The notes: generated from the sequence alone by a model not told the origin. 28,715 nt of DNA from Gardnerella vaginalis (GCA_946997215.1 CAMPUL010000021.1:1-28715), one strand, 5' to 3'. Counted from the first letter of the stretch, positions 6,720-15,474 are shown. Numbers and translations: made by a program.

Positions 6720-8717
6720 CTATTTGCGACGGATTCGCATAAAGTGCCAGCCAGCGCCGATTGCTGCGATTCCAGCAGTGATGCTGCCAGCAACAGCTGC
6801 GATTAGCGTTGTGTTGTTGCCAGTGGCATGTGCGCCGTTGTTTGCGGCAGCTGCCTGAGCGCTCTTATCGCTGTTATTGTCTTCGCTCTTAGAGTCTTCG
6901 TTTTTAGATTCTTCGCTCTTGGAGTCTTCGGATTCCTTCTGATTTTCATCTTTTGCGGAATCGTTAGATGTGTTCTTGGACTCTTCGCTCTTTGTTGCAC
7001 TTGCAGAGCTTGCTGCAGTAGCAGGAGTAGCAGGAGCAGCAGCACGATGCGAACGTGCAGGAGTCTGTGCGGTTGTTTGTAGCATAGCAGTAGCGTTTTC
7101 TACGAGTTCTTCTGCAGCTTTAGCTGTATTCGCAGTCTCCGTTTGATTTGCTGGAGCAGCACTGTGCTTAGGTGCAGACTGTGGAGCTGGCTCTTGCGCA
7201 TTTTGTGGTGCTTGTGGAGCCGAAGTTTGCGGCGCGCTTGGAGCTGGGGCAGATGGAGCTGCATCCATAGAGCCTGCGCCTGGAACAACATTCAAATTGC
7301 CGCCGTTTTTCTGCGCATTGCTTCCTGCAAAGTTTCCTTGAGCAGAGCTATCTCTATCTTGCGCTTTGTTTTTTGGCTTCTGATTCTGTGGATTTGTATC
7401 CGCTGGAGGCTCTGCAGGAGCAGGTGCTGGAGCTTGTGGCTTAGCCTGTGGATTCTCTTGTGGAGCTTGCGGAGCTGGAGCTTGATTCTTCTCTTGCTGC
7501 TGTGGCTCTGATGGTGCAGGAGCTGGAGCGTTCTGCTGGTTCTGCATTGGTGGAACTTGCTCTTGTGGAGCATTCGCATCAGGCTCATCAGCAGATGGGA
7601 GTCTAGAGCTAAGTGCTTCTTCTGCTTTCTTAGCAGCTGCAGCAAGCAAATCTTTGCGGCCGTCAAGGTTATTAGACAATTTGCTTAATTGGTTTATATA
7701 CTTAGTAAAATTATCTGTGACAACCTTAAATGATTCTTTACGACCTTCGTCTTTCTTAAAAAGATCTCCATGATTGCTCTCAAGATTTTTAATCATATTC
7801 TGAACAGTATTGCTTTTTTTTGAGATTTTATCTGTAGCTTCTTCCAGCTTAGTAGCTGCGTTTGAAAGCATTGTCTCAGCATTTTTTGCTTTTTTAGATG
7901 CTGCTTCAATCTGGTTCATAGCATCTGAAGCGTCTTTAGCTGTTCTTTCTAAATCCTGCCTTGAATTTTGCAAATTTTCTTCAATAGTTTTTCTATTTTC
8001 ACCTTGAGCGTTTTCAAGCTCTTGAGTTCTAGCAGCTATATCTTTCTTTGCTTTTTCGATTCCAGCTACAGCTTGTGTTTTCTTTTCTATTGCGCTATTT
8101 ACGCTCTGAATAGCTTCATCAGCTTCATTTTGAACTTTTGTTACTTCTTTTTCTACTGGATTGTATGACGCAGTTGCTTCGCTCAGATAGTCTTGCGCCT
8201 TTATAAACTTATCTTGTGCATCTTTTTCAAACTTCTTTTGTGCATCTTCAGTCGGAGTTTTAGAATCCTTGCCGTTATCTTGCGTAACAGTGTTGCCTTC
8301 GGAGCCCTGATCTTCTTTCTTTTCGTTAGTTTTGCCTTGTGTGCTTGCGTTAGAGTCGGAGCTTGTTTGGCTAGCGCCGTCTTGGCTTGTCTGAGTCTTA
8401 TTAGCCTTAGAATCTTGCGTGGATTCGTCGTTTTTGCCTTCTACGCCATCTGCGACTTTTGCATTTCCTGGCGTATCGCCTGCTTGACCAGCGTCAGCAG
8501 CGCCAGGATCGCCTTGCGGATCAACAGTAACAACTTCGCTCATGCGGTCAAAGCTTTCGCCAGCTTGTGCAACAGAAGAAACTGGAGTTACATGCGTAGT
8601 TGGATCATCTTTCGTCAAGGTTGTAGTCGCGTTTGCTGCGTTTGCAATGCTTATGCTTCCAATAAGAGCCAAAGAGCTAGCGCCTAAAGAGATAGCGGCT
8701 GCAATCTTAGCGTTCAT
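6720..8717 (-). CDS. Secreted coiled-coil, Pro/Ala-rich surface protein
   Basis: No named homologue recognised. I use ATG 8717 (665 residues), with GAGG five bases upstream, rather than an in-frame TTG 18 bases earlier. Order of parts: signal peptide about 1-28 (MNAKIAAAISLGASS...ANA); Ser/Thr/Asn/Gln/Asp-rich disordered stretch to about 160; long alpha-helical, Glu/Lys-rich coiled coil about 160-375; Pro/Ala/Gln-rich stalk about 380-540, of the kind that spans the cell wall; acidic Lys-Ser-Glu-Asp repeats about 590-625; membrane helix about 637-657; basic tail RIRRK. No canonical LPXTG is present, but AHATG lies 32 residues before the end, where a sorting motif would sit. It is probably a cell-surface protein. 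The gene stands alone between terminators and is unrelated in content to the starch genes around it. Confidence 0.85.
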   Translation of the reverse strand: MNAKIAAAISLGASSLALIGSISIANAANATTTLTKDDPTTHVTPVSSVAQAGESFDRMSEVVTVDPQGDPGAADAGQAGDTPGNAKVADGVEGKNDESTQDSKANKTQTSQDGASQTSSDSNASTQGKTNEKKEDQGSEGNTVTQDNGKDSKTPTEDAQKKFEKDAQDKFIKAQDYLSEATASYNPVEKEVTKVQNEADEAIQSVNSAIEKKTQAVAGIEKAKKDIAARTQELENAQGENRKTIEENLQNSRQDLERTAKDASDAMNQIEAASKKAKNAETMLSNAATKLEEATDKISKKSNTVQNMIKNLESNHGDLFKKDEGRKESFKVVTDNFTKYINQLSKLSNNLDGRKDLLAAAAKKAEEALSSRLPSADEPDANAPQEQVPPMQNQQNAPAPAPSEPQQQEKNQAPAPQAPQENPQAKPQAPAPAPAEPPADTNPQNQKPKNKAQDRDSSAQGNFAGSNAQKNGGNLNVVPGAGSMDAAPSAPAPSAPQTSAPQAPQNAQEPAPQSAPKHSAAPANQTETANTAKAAEELVENATAMLQTTAQTPARSHRAAAPATPATAASSASATKSEESKNTSNDSAKDENQKESEDSKSEESKNEDSKSEDNNSDKSAQAAAANNGAHATGNNTTLIAAVAGSITAGIAAIGAGWHFMRIRRK

Positions 8718-9055
8718 ATTTACCTCATTCTTCAAATCATTTAGGTTTGGGGGGTGGGGATATTTGTTTAATTATCAAGTTGTAAGATCAAAGCGCTGTC
8801 TTGCAATGTGTGCTTTAATAGCGTCTCTGTCTTGTTACTGAACTTTCTCCTCTCCGCCATTGCGAATATACGCAAGGGGGGTATAAAGTCTAAAAATAAG
8901 TCTATCAGAACAACAGGAATAATTCGCACATTTTGGCAAGTTATAAGGAACAATTAAGGAAATTATAAGGTTTTGCCTTGAAATATTAGTATTCGACCAA
9001 ATATTCGGCTAAGTATTTGAAAACATTAGTATTTAACTATAAACCCAAAAATAAT
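8718..9055. other. Intergenic region upstream of the coiled-coil surface gene
   Basis: No supported gene. On the minus strand it should contain the surface gene promoter. Several AT-rich -10-like boxes exist, including TATAAT at plus 8962-8967, but none has a convincing -35. A C-rich stretch (plus G6-T-G4, 8749-8759) lies in the 5' leader. TTGCG/CGCAA forms a short inverted repeat near 8860-8876. Confidence 0.5.
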
Positions 9056-9100
9056 CCCGACTTTGTTCCCAAATCATAGTAATAAGGGAACAAAATCGGG
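9056..9100 (-). terminator. Terminator of the pullulanase gene
   Basis: CCCGACTTTGTTCCC (9056-9070) and GGGAACAAAATCGGG (9086-9100) form a 15-bp stem with one mismatch and a 15-base loop. On the minus strand the stem is followed by ATTATTTTT, so it ends the gene that stops at 9137. Confidence 0.85.
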
Positions 9101-9136
9101 ATAAATTGCGATTTACGCGCGCTCAAGAGCTCGAAA

Positions 9137-11134
9137 TCAAGCGCGCTTGCGACTTAACACAACAAAAGTACGTTGTGGCACGTGAACCGCGCGCTGATCG
9201 CCGTTATCATCGCAAAGCATTGATGCGCGGCTGCTAGAAGCGCTGCCAATCCATCTATCAAAGTACTCGCTGGAGTCCAGCACAAATTTCCATTCCTTAT
9301 CTCTTGCACAAGACGCAGGCAAATCAACCGTTGCGCGAGCATCCTTCATAGGATTAGCGCACACAATCAAGTCGCTTCCGATTTGCTCCGCAAGAATGGA
9401 GTTATCGGATGCGTTAAGACGCGTGTGCTGAGCGTCGTAGAAATCAGCGTTCTTAGCGCGAAGTTTTATAAGCGCGCTATACCAGTCTACAAGCGGCTGG
9501 AATCGCTTAGCTCTAGACCAATCAAGCTGGTTCATTGCAACTCCGCGATTATAGGAATTATCGCAACCATGCTTAGTGCGGCCAAACTCTTCGCCGCCAA
9601 GCATAAATGGCATTCCAGCGGAGCACAAAATTATGCCAGAGCTAAGAATATTAGCGCTGAAGATATCTGCAACGCTGTTTGTATCGCTCGCGTCAAAATC
9701 GCCACTAGTTGCGTTTTCGCGCATGGAAATACACAGCTTATCCCACAAAGTCAAATCGTCGTGAGCAGAAACATACTGCACAATTTGGCCAACGCTTTTA
9801 CCAGCGCAAGGCATGCCACGCCAGCCGTTAAACGCATTGCGCACAGGATCCGCAGTCCAAAACTCGTTGCCGTTCACATAACCGCGGTCGTGATGATCCA
9901 TAACGTTGCCCTTAAGCGTGTCTCGCGATTCGTCACTAAACCAGCCGATTCTAGAATCAAGGAAGCCGCGCCCTGCTTTATCTCCCATAGGGCAGTCATC
10001 GCCAACAGCTGCAGCGCCTGCGCCCCACGGCTCGCCATACATAAGAATATCTTTGCCGCCATCAAGCTTATCTAATTCGGCACGAATCATGTTCAATGTT
10101 TCCGCGTCCGTTAAGCCCATAAGGTCAAATCTAAAGCCATCCACGTGGTAGCAGCGCGCCCAATGCAAAATGGACTCAATCATAAAACGCCTAAACATTG
10201 GGTGGTCGGAAGCCATTTCGTTTCCGCAACCCGATCCGTTTGCAAATCCGCCGTCATCCTTGCGCCTGCAAAAATAGCCAGGAGCAACGCTTTCAAACGC
10301 GTTCGATGCTGCTTCAAACATGTGATTATAAACAACATCCATCACTACGCGCATGCCATTTTTGTGCAAAGCGCCAATCATTGCCTTGCACTCGCGGATT
10401 CTTGCCGTTCCGTCGTATGGATTGCTGGAATACGCGCCTTCTGGCACGTTGTACGCGTGCGGATCGTAGCCCCAATTGTAAAGCGAATCAACACTTTTGC
10501 CATCTTTGCGCACAGACGAAATCGCAACCTCATCCACAGTCGCAAAATCGTAGATTGGCATTAGTTGAACGTGAGTTACGCCAAGTTTTTTAAGATAGTC
10601 GATTCCAGTAGGGAAGCTGCTATCTGAATCTAAAGTTGTATGCGAATCTGTAAAGGCAAGATACTGACCGCGGTGTTCTAGCTTAAATCCGCCATTTTCA
10701 TTGCTGCTAAAGTCTTCAACGTGCATCTCCCACACAACAGTTGCATGGCGCGCGAATTTTGGCGATTTGTCTTTGTGCCACCCTGCAGGAGCCACGCGAT
10801 CCTCGTCAATAACAAGGCTGCGCTCGCCATTTACGCCACTAGCAACACCCCAAGGGTCGCTTGTGCGATTCACTTTTCCATCTGCAAAAGTCACAAGAAA
10901 GTCGTAGTAAACACCATCTAGTCTTTGCAATATTGACGTTCTCCATGCTCCGTCGCGCAATGGCTTCAAATCGCGTGTTTTGAAAGGTTCGCTGTTGTTT
11001 CCTGTTTCAAAAAGTCGCAGTGTTACGCACGATGCTGTTGGCGCCCAAAGCGTAAATGTGGTCGATTTTTCGTTAAGCGAGAATCCGAGCTGCCCCGAAT
11101 ATACTGGCCATTGTGTTGAAGATGGGAACGTCAT
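9137..11134 (-). CDS. pulA: Type I pullulanase / glycogen-debranching enzyme (GH13)
   Basis: Hydrolyses alpha-1,6 branch points in pullulan, glycogen or limit dextrins. It has 665 residues and no signal peptide, so it is cytoplasmic. Residues about 10-100 look like a CBM48 domain (FTLWAPTASCVTLRLF). The type I pullulanase signature YNWGYDP precedes the barrel motifs: region I VMDVVYNHMF, region II GFRFDLMG with nucleophile Asp337, region III MYGEPWGAG with acid/base Glu368, and region IV SAHDDLTLWD with Asp459/460. AAAGGAT precedes the ATG. It follows malG by 113 bp on the same strand, with a terminator hairpin and an AT-rich palindrome between, so it may be read through from the mal operon or separately controlled. 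It acts on branched dextrins imported by MalEFG or on stored glycogen. Confidence 0.95.
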   Translation of the reverse strand: MTFPSSTQWPVYSGQLGFSLNEKSTTFTLWAPTASCVTLRLFETGNNSEPFKTRDLKPLRDGAWRTSILQRLDGVYYDFLVTFADGKVNRTSDPWGVASGVNGERSLVIDEDRVAPAGWHKDKSPKFARHATVVWEMHVEDFSSNENGGFKLEHRGQYLAFTDSHTTLDSDSSFPTGIDYLKKLGVTHVQLMPIYDFATVDEVAISSVRKDGKSVDSLYNWGYDPHAYNVPEGAYSSNPYDGTARIRECKAMIGALHKNGMRVVMDVVYNHMFEAASNAFESVAPGYFCRRKDDGGFANGSGCGNEMASDHPMFRRFMIESILHWARCYHVDGFRFDLMGLTDAETLNMIRAELDKLDGGKDILMYGEPWGAGAAAVGDDCPMGDKAGRGFLDSRIGWFSDESRDTLKGNVMDHHDRGYVNGNEFWTADPVRNAFNGWRGMPCAGKSVGQIVQYVSAHDDLTLWDKLCISMRENATSGDFDASDTNSVADIFSANILSSGIILCSAGMPFMLGGEEFGRTKHGCDNSYNRGVAMNQLDWSRAKRFQPLVDWYSALIKLRAKNADFYDAQHTRLNASDNSILAEQIGSDLIVCANPMKDARATVDLPASCARDKEWKFVLDSSEYFDRWIGSASSSRASMLCDDNGDQRAVHVPQRTFVVLSRKRA

Positions 11135-11145
11135 GAATATATCCT

Positions 11146-11182
11146 TTTGTATTTTATTAAATTATTTAGCATAAAATACAAA
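11146..11182 (-). promoter_or_regulatory. AT-rich palindrome abutting the pulA SD
   Basis: TTTGTATTTTAT and ATAAAATACAAA form a perfect 12-bp inverted repeat with a 13-base loop. In the mRNA the second arm runs straight into the pulA SD (AAAAGGAT). The first arm follows directly on the malG terminator stem, whose CC bases could extend the pairing to the SD GG after one bulged base. Confidence 0.55.
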
Positions 11183-11208
11183 GGCCGAAACGCTTTTAAC
11201 GCTCGGCC
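11183..11208 (-). terminator. Terminator or attenuator between malG and pulA
   Basis: On the minus strand GGCCGA pairs with TCGGCC, with weaker inner GCG-rich pairing around TTAAAA. It is followed by TTTGTATTTT, consistent with Rho-independent termination after malG and possibly partial read-through into pulA. Confidence 0.6.
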
Positions 11209-11247
11209 CCCGTATTTCATCAAACTCTACAATTAATGCAGAGCTTA

Positions 11248-12183
11248 CTATCCCTTAACAGAGCCAGACATCGATTCTTCGTAGAATCGCTGCATAACAA
11301 TGAACAGGATTGCGATTGGAATGGAAACGCACACAGCTCCAGCGGAGAATCGTGCGAACCAGTGATTAATGTATTCCTTTTGTAGCATTTGCCACAAGCC
11401 CACAGCAACAGTGTAGTTATCTGCAGTTCGAGCAATAGTCTTAACCAAAACGAAGTCAACCCATGGTCCCAAGAAGCTAGTAATAGCCTGGAACACAATC
11501 ATAGGCTTGCATATTGGAAGAATAATCTTATAGAATACTTGCCAAGTTGTGCATCCATCCAAGTAGGCGGCCTCGTCCAAAGACTTTGGAATCGTATCCA
11601 TGTAGCCCTTCATAACGTAGAAGCCCATGCCGCTACCAGCAGAGTAGACGATAATCAAGGAGATTAAAACCACTCCGCCGTTTGTTAAGCCGAATGCCTT
11701 CAAGATGAAGTAGATAGCGATAACGGCCATGATGGATGGGAACATGCCGAGGATTAATGCAATATTCATAAATGTCTTGCGTCCGCGGAAGCGTAAGCGA
11801 GACATGCAGAACGCTACTACAAGCACGAAGAACAGAGAGATAATGCACACGAAGATAGACACAATCAAAGTGTTTAAGAACATACGTGGGAAATCAAATG
11901 TTTCGCGCTGAGTGAACAACTGAATATAGTTATTAAACGAGTACTCGGTAGGGAAGAACGTAGTCTGATATGGAGCAGTGTTCTTGTTGAAACTTTCCAA
12001 GAATATCCATGCGATTGGGGTGAGCCAAACAATAGACATAAGAATCAAGAACACGTGTGCAACAACATCTCCGAATATGCGACGAACTCGCTGATCGCGC
12101 CAGAACGGAACGCTACGTACACTATGTACTACTTGCTCTTTTTTATTAGAAGTAGATTGCATAACTTTATCTTTATTACTCAC
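11248..12183 (-). CDS. malG: Maltodextrin ABC transporter permease MalG
   Basis: Second membrane subunit of the maltose/maltodextrin importer, 311 residues, with about six membrane helices. The EAA loop is clear (EAAYLDGCTTWQVFYKIILP), and the C-terminus ESMSGSVKG is typical of MalG. It starts with GTG at 12183, which overlaps the malF stop as GTGA. An AGGAGG lies about eight bases upstream, so translation is coupled. An in-frame ATG at residue 9 is an alternative start. It forms the channel with MalF. No malK follows; the ATP-hydrolysing subunit must come from elsewhere. Confidence 0.95.
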   Translation of the reverse strand: MSNKDKVMQSTSNKKEQVVHSVRSVPFWRDQRVRRIFGDVVAHVFLILMSIVWLTPIAWIFLESFNKNTAPYQTTFFPTEYSFNNYIQLFTQRETFDFPRMFLNTLIVSIFVCIISLFFVLVVAFCMSRLRFRGRKTFMNIALILGMFPSIMAVIAIYFILKAFGLTNGGVVLISLIIVYSAGSGMGFYVMKGYMDTIPKSLDEAAYLDGCTTWQVFYKIILPICKPMIVFQAITSFLGPWVDFVLVKTIARTADNYTVAVGLWQMLQKEYINHWFARFSAGAVCVSIPIAILFIVMQRFYEESMSGSVKG

Positions 12184-13577
12184 CGGAATCCCTCCTCATT
12201 CTTGTAGGAGCCAGAGTTGCGATATGTAAGCAGTGCTACAACAGCGAGCACGATGAATGTCATAATGCCAATCACGGCGCCCATGCTGTAATCGCTCTTA
12301 TCAACAGTCAACTTGTACAGCCAGGTGATAAGCAAATCAGTCTTACCTGCCGAAGATGTGAGCGACGATGGGTCGCCACCAGACAAGAGGTAAATAACGT
12401 TGAAGTTGTTAACATTGCCAGTGAACGTTGTAATCAAGTATGGTGTCATAACAAAGAAGATGTATGGCATAGTAACGTTCATAAAGCGCTGCCACCAGCT
12501 TGCACCATCAAGCTCTGCTGCTTCGTAAAGTTCTGCTGGAACGTTTTGCAAAATACCAGTGATTTGCATGATTGTGTAAGGAATACCAACCCAAAGGTTG
12601 ATTATAATAACGGTAACTCTTGCCCAAGTAGCATCCTGGAAGAATGGCAGTGGGGAATGAATCCAGCCCGAAGCAATAAGAAGGCGGTTAATGGCGCCTT
12701 CGCGCTGAAGCATGCTGTGCATAACAAGCAAAGACACGAACTGTGGAACGGCAACTGTCAACGAGAAGCAGGTACGCCACAAGCCCTTAAAGCGGGTTGT
12801 GCGCCTGTTAATAATCATTGCCATAAACATGCCGAAGAAGAAGTTAAGGAATGTAGCGAAGAAGGCCCAAACAAGGGTCCAAATCAACACATCCACAAAG
12901 ACCTTAGCGTTAATCAAGCTGTTTGAGTTGCCAATATCAAAGAAGTTCTGTAAACCAACCCAGCTGAACAGTGGAACGTGATTGCTGTCGTAGTTGGTAA
13001 ATGCCATAGAAATCATAAAGAGTAATGGCAAAATCGTAAACAGAACAATGCCGATTGTTGGTAAAGTCATAAAACCAACATGCGCATTTTGATCGAGCAG
13101 AGACTTTAAATCTTCGTAGAAGTTAACAGGTTTTTTGCCTTTTGCAACGGCGCTTTGTGCCTTATACGAGCTACGCAAAGATAACGTAGCCAAGAAAATT
13201 AGTACGGCAATAGCAGCAAGAGACATAACGCAGTAAAGAAGAATCTCTACGGAGTTGTCGCCTTGGGTGTAGTGCCAGAAGCCGTTAATCTTAACCTTGC
13301 CAGCTTTATGAGTGCCTAAAGTTAGGATTTTTGGCAAGTATTCGACACCAGTGGTAGATAAGAAGGCGATTACAGCTATTTCAGTTACTAAGAAAATAAC
13401 GCCTTTTGTAAACTGGCGGCGTACTAAATTACCGAAGCCGAAAATAATAAGAGAAACCCAAGAGAAGACATCAGCATTTTTTGCTGCTTCTTGCAATGAG
13501 TATGGAGACGGTGCAAAGCGTTCGGAAGTCGGCTTACTCCGACGCTTGAATCGTTTCATGGATGCTGTGCCAGTCAT
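12180..13577 (-). CDS. malF: Maltodextrin ABC transporter permease MalF
   Basis: First membrane subunit of the maltose/maltodextrin importer, 465 residues. The N-terminal third adds extra membrane segments (around residues 35-60, 65-85 and 115-145) before the conserved permease core, as in MalF compared with shorter sugar permeases. The EAA loop is EAAELDGASWWQRFMNVTMP at about residues 345-365, and the late segment SSAGKTDLLITWLYKLT is typical of MalF. The start ATG 13577 has an AGGAAGG SD. It is separated from malE by 149 bp carrying a strong hairpin and overlaps malG by four bases. Confidence 0.95.
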   Translation of the reverse strand: MTGTASMKRFKRRSKPTSERFAPSPYSLQEAAKNADVFSWVSLIIFGFGNLVRRQFTKGVIFLVTEIAVIAFLSTTGVEYLPKILTLGTHKAGKVKINGFWHYTQGDNSVEILLYCVMSLAAIAVLIFLATLSLRSSYKAQSAVAKGKKPVNFYEDLKSLLDQNAHVGFMTLPTIGIVLFTILPLLFMISMAFTNYDSNHVPLFSWVGLQNFFDIGNSNSLINAKVFVDVLIWTLVWAFFATFLNFFFGMFMAMIINRRTTRFKGLWRTCFSLTVAVPQFVSLLVMHSMLQREGAINRLLIASGWIHSPLPFFQDATWARVTVIIINLWVGIPYTIMQITGILQNVPAELYEAAELDGASWWQRFMNVTMPYIFFVMTPYLITTFTGNVNNFNVIYLLSGGDPSSLTSSAGKTDLLITWLYKLTVDKSDYSMGAVIGIMTFIVLAVVALLTYRNSGSYKNEEGFR

Positions 13578-13621
13578 GACATGCCCTTCCTATAAACAAT
13601 GAGTGTGTTTTGAGGAGGAAT

Positions 13622-13668
13622 AAAACGCCCCGCCCCTATTCACATTAGTGTGGGGAGCGGGGCGTTTT
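13622..13668 (-). terminator. GC-rich hairpin between malE and malF
   Basis: AAAACGCCCCGC and GCGGGGCGTTTT form a 12-bp perfect stem, extended by three further G-C pairs. It has A and T tails on both strands. It lies 59 bp beyond the malE stop. Such a hairpin commonly gives partial termination and 3'-end protection, which leaves more malE than malFG transcript. Confidence 0.85.
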
Positions 13669-13726
13669 ACTTTTACGCAAAATCTGTATTACTTGCGTTT
13701 TTAGATATTTTTACTAGACGAGAAGC

Positions 13727-14956
13727 TTACTTCTTGAGGGCTTCGTCGAAGCTCTTCTGGAAGTCTGCAGTCTTTGCTGCAGCGTTGCTTTCGTTGATTT
13801 CCTTGTTAGCAAGAGCGGAACCGAAGTTCTTGGATGGATCCCAGTATGCGCTCATCTCAGGAATGTTTGGCTGAACAACAGAAGTCTTAGCAATGGTTTC
13901 CATCTGTGCGGTGGCGCCTGCATCATCCTTAACTGCATCAGCAAGGGACTTGTCGGAAGGAATTACGCTCTGAAGCTCGTAAGCCTTCTTCTGGGATTCC
14001 TTAGAACCGAGGAATGCAGCGAACTTAGCAGCCATCTCTGGAGCCTTGGAGTTAGGGTTGTAAGCAACAGCCTTGGAGCCAACGAAGGACTTCATCTGAA
14101 GCTCGCCTGCTTCGGTTGTGAACTTAGGCAAAGCAGCAGCGGCATAGTTGTCGCCCAAAGCCTTCTTAACATCTGCTTCATCCCAAGAGCCAGAGAAGTA
14201 AGCGTCAACAGTGCCATCCTTGATTCCTGCCAAGCCAGCGCCGTTTCCATCCATTACAAAGTTCTTGTTCTGAATGAACTTGGTGATGTACTTGGTAACA
14301 GCAGCTGCCTTATCGCCAAGCTTGATTCCAGCCTTGGCATCCATGCCGCTATCGCCGAAGAACTTGAGGTTTCCATCCAGGTAGAAGCCAGCGAGGTACC
14401 AGCCGCCACCAATGTCGAATGCAACCTTGCCCTTTTCGAGCATCTTGTCGAGGGACTTAACGTCATCCTTAGAGAACTTGGACTTGTTGTAGTACATGAA
14501 CCAAGTGTTGCTGGTGTATGGAACGCCGTACATCTTGCCATCTTGAGCAGTAACGGACTTAATCAAAGCGTCCTCGTTCTGCTCCTTAACCTGCTTTACA
14601 GCGTCATCGCTCAACTCGCCGATTGCGCCAGCCTTTACCAATTCACCAATCTGATCGTTAGGGAACAGGTAAACATCTGCAGCGGCCTTAGCGTCCTGCT
14701 TTACTGTTGTTGCTGCATCTGGAGGGGCAACTACAGAATTCTTAAAAGTAACTTCTGGGTGATCCTTTTGGAAGGCTTTCTCCATAGTCTGAATCCAGCC
14801 GCCAGCTTTTTGATCTTCGGAAGCAGACCATACAGTGAGCTTTACTGGGTTAGACTTGCTGCTGGAGCCAGCGTTGGTGCTAGAACCGCATGCAGCAAAT
14901 CCAAACATAGTAGCGATTGCGAGGCCTGCGCCCAGCACTTTCTTCATATTCGTCAT
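13727..14956 (-). CDS. malE: Maltose/maltodextrin-binding lipoprotein MalE
   Basis: Solute-binding lipoprotein that captures maltose and maltodextrins outside the cell for MalFG. It has 409 residues. The lipoprotein signal ends at the lipobox GFAAC with Cys23, the lipidation site. The mature protein begins in typical SBP fashion (KLTVWSASEDQKAGGWIQTMEKAF) and continues with the MalE-like segments AADVYLFPNDQIGELVKAG, YGVPYTSNTWFMYYNKSKF and YFSGSWDEADVKKALGDNY. The ATG at 14956 has AGGAGG six bases upstream. It is the first gene of the malE-malF-malG operon, with a good promoter about 140 bp upstream. The family is certain and the maltodextrin substrate very probable, given MalFG, pullulanase and MalQ nearby. 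Confidence 0.95.
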   Translation of the reverse strand: MTNMKKVLGAGLAIATMFGFAACGSSTNAGSSSKSNPVKLTVWSASEDQKAGGWIQTMEKAFQKDHPEVTFKNSVVAPPDAATTVKQDAKAAADVYLFPNDQIGELVKAGAIGELSDDAVKQVKEQNEDALIKSVTAQDGKMYGVPYTSNTWFMYYNKSKFSKDDVKSLDKMLEKGKVAFDIGGGWYLAGFYLDGNLKFFGDSGMDAKAGIKLGDKAAAVTKYITKFIQNKNFVMDGNGAGLAGIKDGTVDAYFSGSWDEADVKKALGDNYAAAALPKFTTEAGELQMKSFVGSKAVAYNPNSKAPEMAAKFAAFLGSKESQKKAYELQSVIPSDKSLADAVKDDAGATAQMETIAKTSVVQPNIPEMSAYWDPSKNFGSALANKEINESNAAAKTADFQKSFDEALKK

Positions 14957-14972
14957 CCTTGACCTCCTATAT

Positions 14973-14989
14973 CATGCCAGCTTGGCATG
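14973..14989 (-). promoter_or_regulatory. Hairpin next to the malE SD
   Basis: CATGCCA and TGGCATG are separated by three bases and lie directly upstream of the AGGAGG of malE. This could affect mRNA stability or ribosome access. Confidence 0.45.
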
Positions 14990-15018
14990 TTCTTTGGTGG
15001 CATAGTAACAAATTCCAT

Positions 15019-15060
15019 GTGACGCAACTTCGACGTTTTGCTGCGTTTTTGCAGCGTCAC
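15019..15060 (-). promoter_or_regulatory. Inverted repeat in the malE leader
   Basis: GTGACGC (15019-15025) and GCGTCAC (15054-15060) are perfectly complementary. Inside is a GCTGC/GCAGC hairpin, and on the minus strand GCAAAACGTC resembles part of a LacI-family operator. It lies just after the predicted transcription start, so it could be an operator or an mRNA structure. Confidence 0.45.
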
Positions 15061-15094
15061 ATTTGTTGTTGAAATCTGTTTATAAGCAATGTGT

Positions 15095-15123
15095 AGTATA
15101 CACGTATATATTGTAGTTGGCAA
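15095..15123 (-). promoter_or_regulatory. malE promoter
   Basis: On the minus strand TTGCCA (plus 15118-15123) and TATACT (plus 15095-15100) are exactly 17 bp apart. This predicts a leader of about 130 nt for the malEFG transcript. GTGTAGTATACAC, a short near-palindrome, overlaps the -10. Confidence 0.75.
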
Positions 15124-15231
15124 ATCATGTTGTGTGCTATTGGAAAAATTTCCGCTAAAGTTGTTTATTTTTGATAAAAAGTTGTATTTTATTTTGCAAA
15201 TCAGTAAATTTATCGGAATTTTATTTTGATA

Positions 15232-15474
15232 GCGCTCCGACCTACCTTTTCGCTTAGAGCGTAGCGCGAGAGGCGCTTTGACTGAGCTTGAAATTGCATA
15301 GCGCGTTTCAAGCTCCTTCAAAGCGTGATTTGGCTCAAATGTAAAGTCCAGTGGACTTTACATGCCAAATCAGCCGAGCGGCTACTAATAGCCGCGAGGA
15401 ATAGCGCAGCTAATCTGCGCGAACGACATGACCTGCCTTCGCGCTTATAGCGTAGCGCGCGAGCGATTCGCGCG
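15232..15474 (+). repeat. Structured repeat, copy A
   Basis: Positions 15238-15392 match the reverse complement of 21945-22099 at 154 of 155 bases, and 15403-15429 matches 21813-21839 at 26 of 27. The element folds into successive hairpins: CGCT/AGCG; a nested stem CGCTTTGA..TCAAAGCG around GAGCTTGAAA..TTTCAAGCTC; an odd-length 25-base palindrome extended by GATTTGGC..GCCAAATC; GCGGCT/AGCCGC; GCGCAG/CTGCGC; and CGCGCGA/TCGCGCG. A second copy of the first motif starts at 15430. No open frame or transposase is inside. It is a mobile-element-like or structured RNA-like repeat of unknown function. Confidence 0.9.

Noticed and set aside
8749..8759. G6-T-G4 stretch as a second phase-variable tract
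   Set aside because: The interrupted tract is too short for high slippage rates. It may simply be a C-rich leader segment.
8768..8953. Small minus-strand ORF upstream of the coiled-coil surface gene
   Set aside because: No good SD at its start or at an internal ATG, no recognisable motif, and it covers the likely promoter and leader of the surface gene.
9383..10564. Plus-strand open frames opposite the pullulanase gene
   Set aside because: They are antisense to a fully conserved GH13 gene, have no recognisable domains, and their composition follows from the minus-strand codons.
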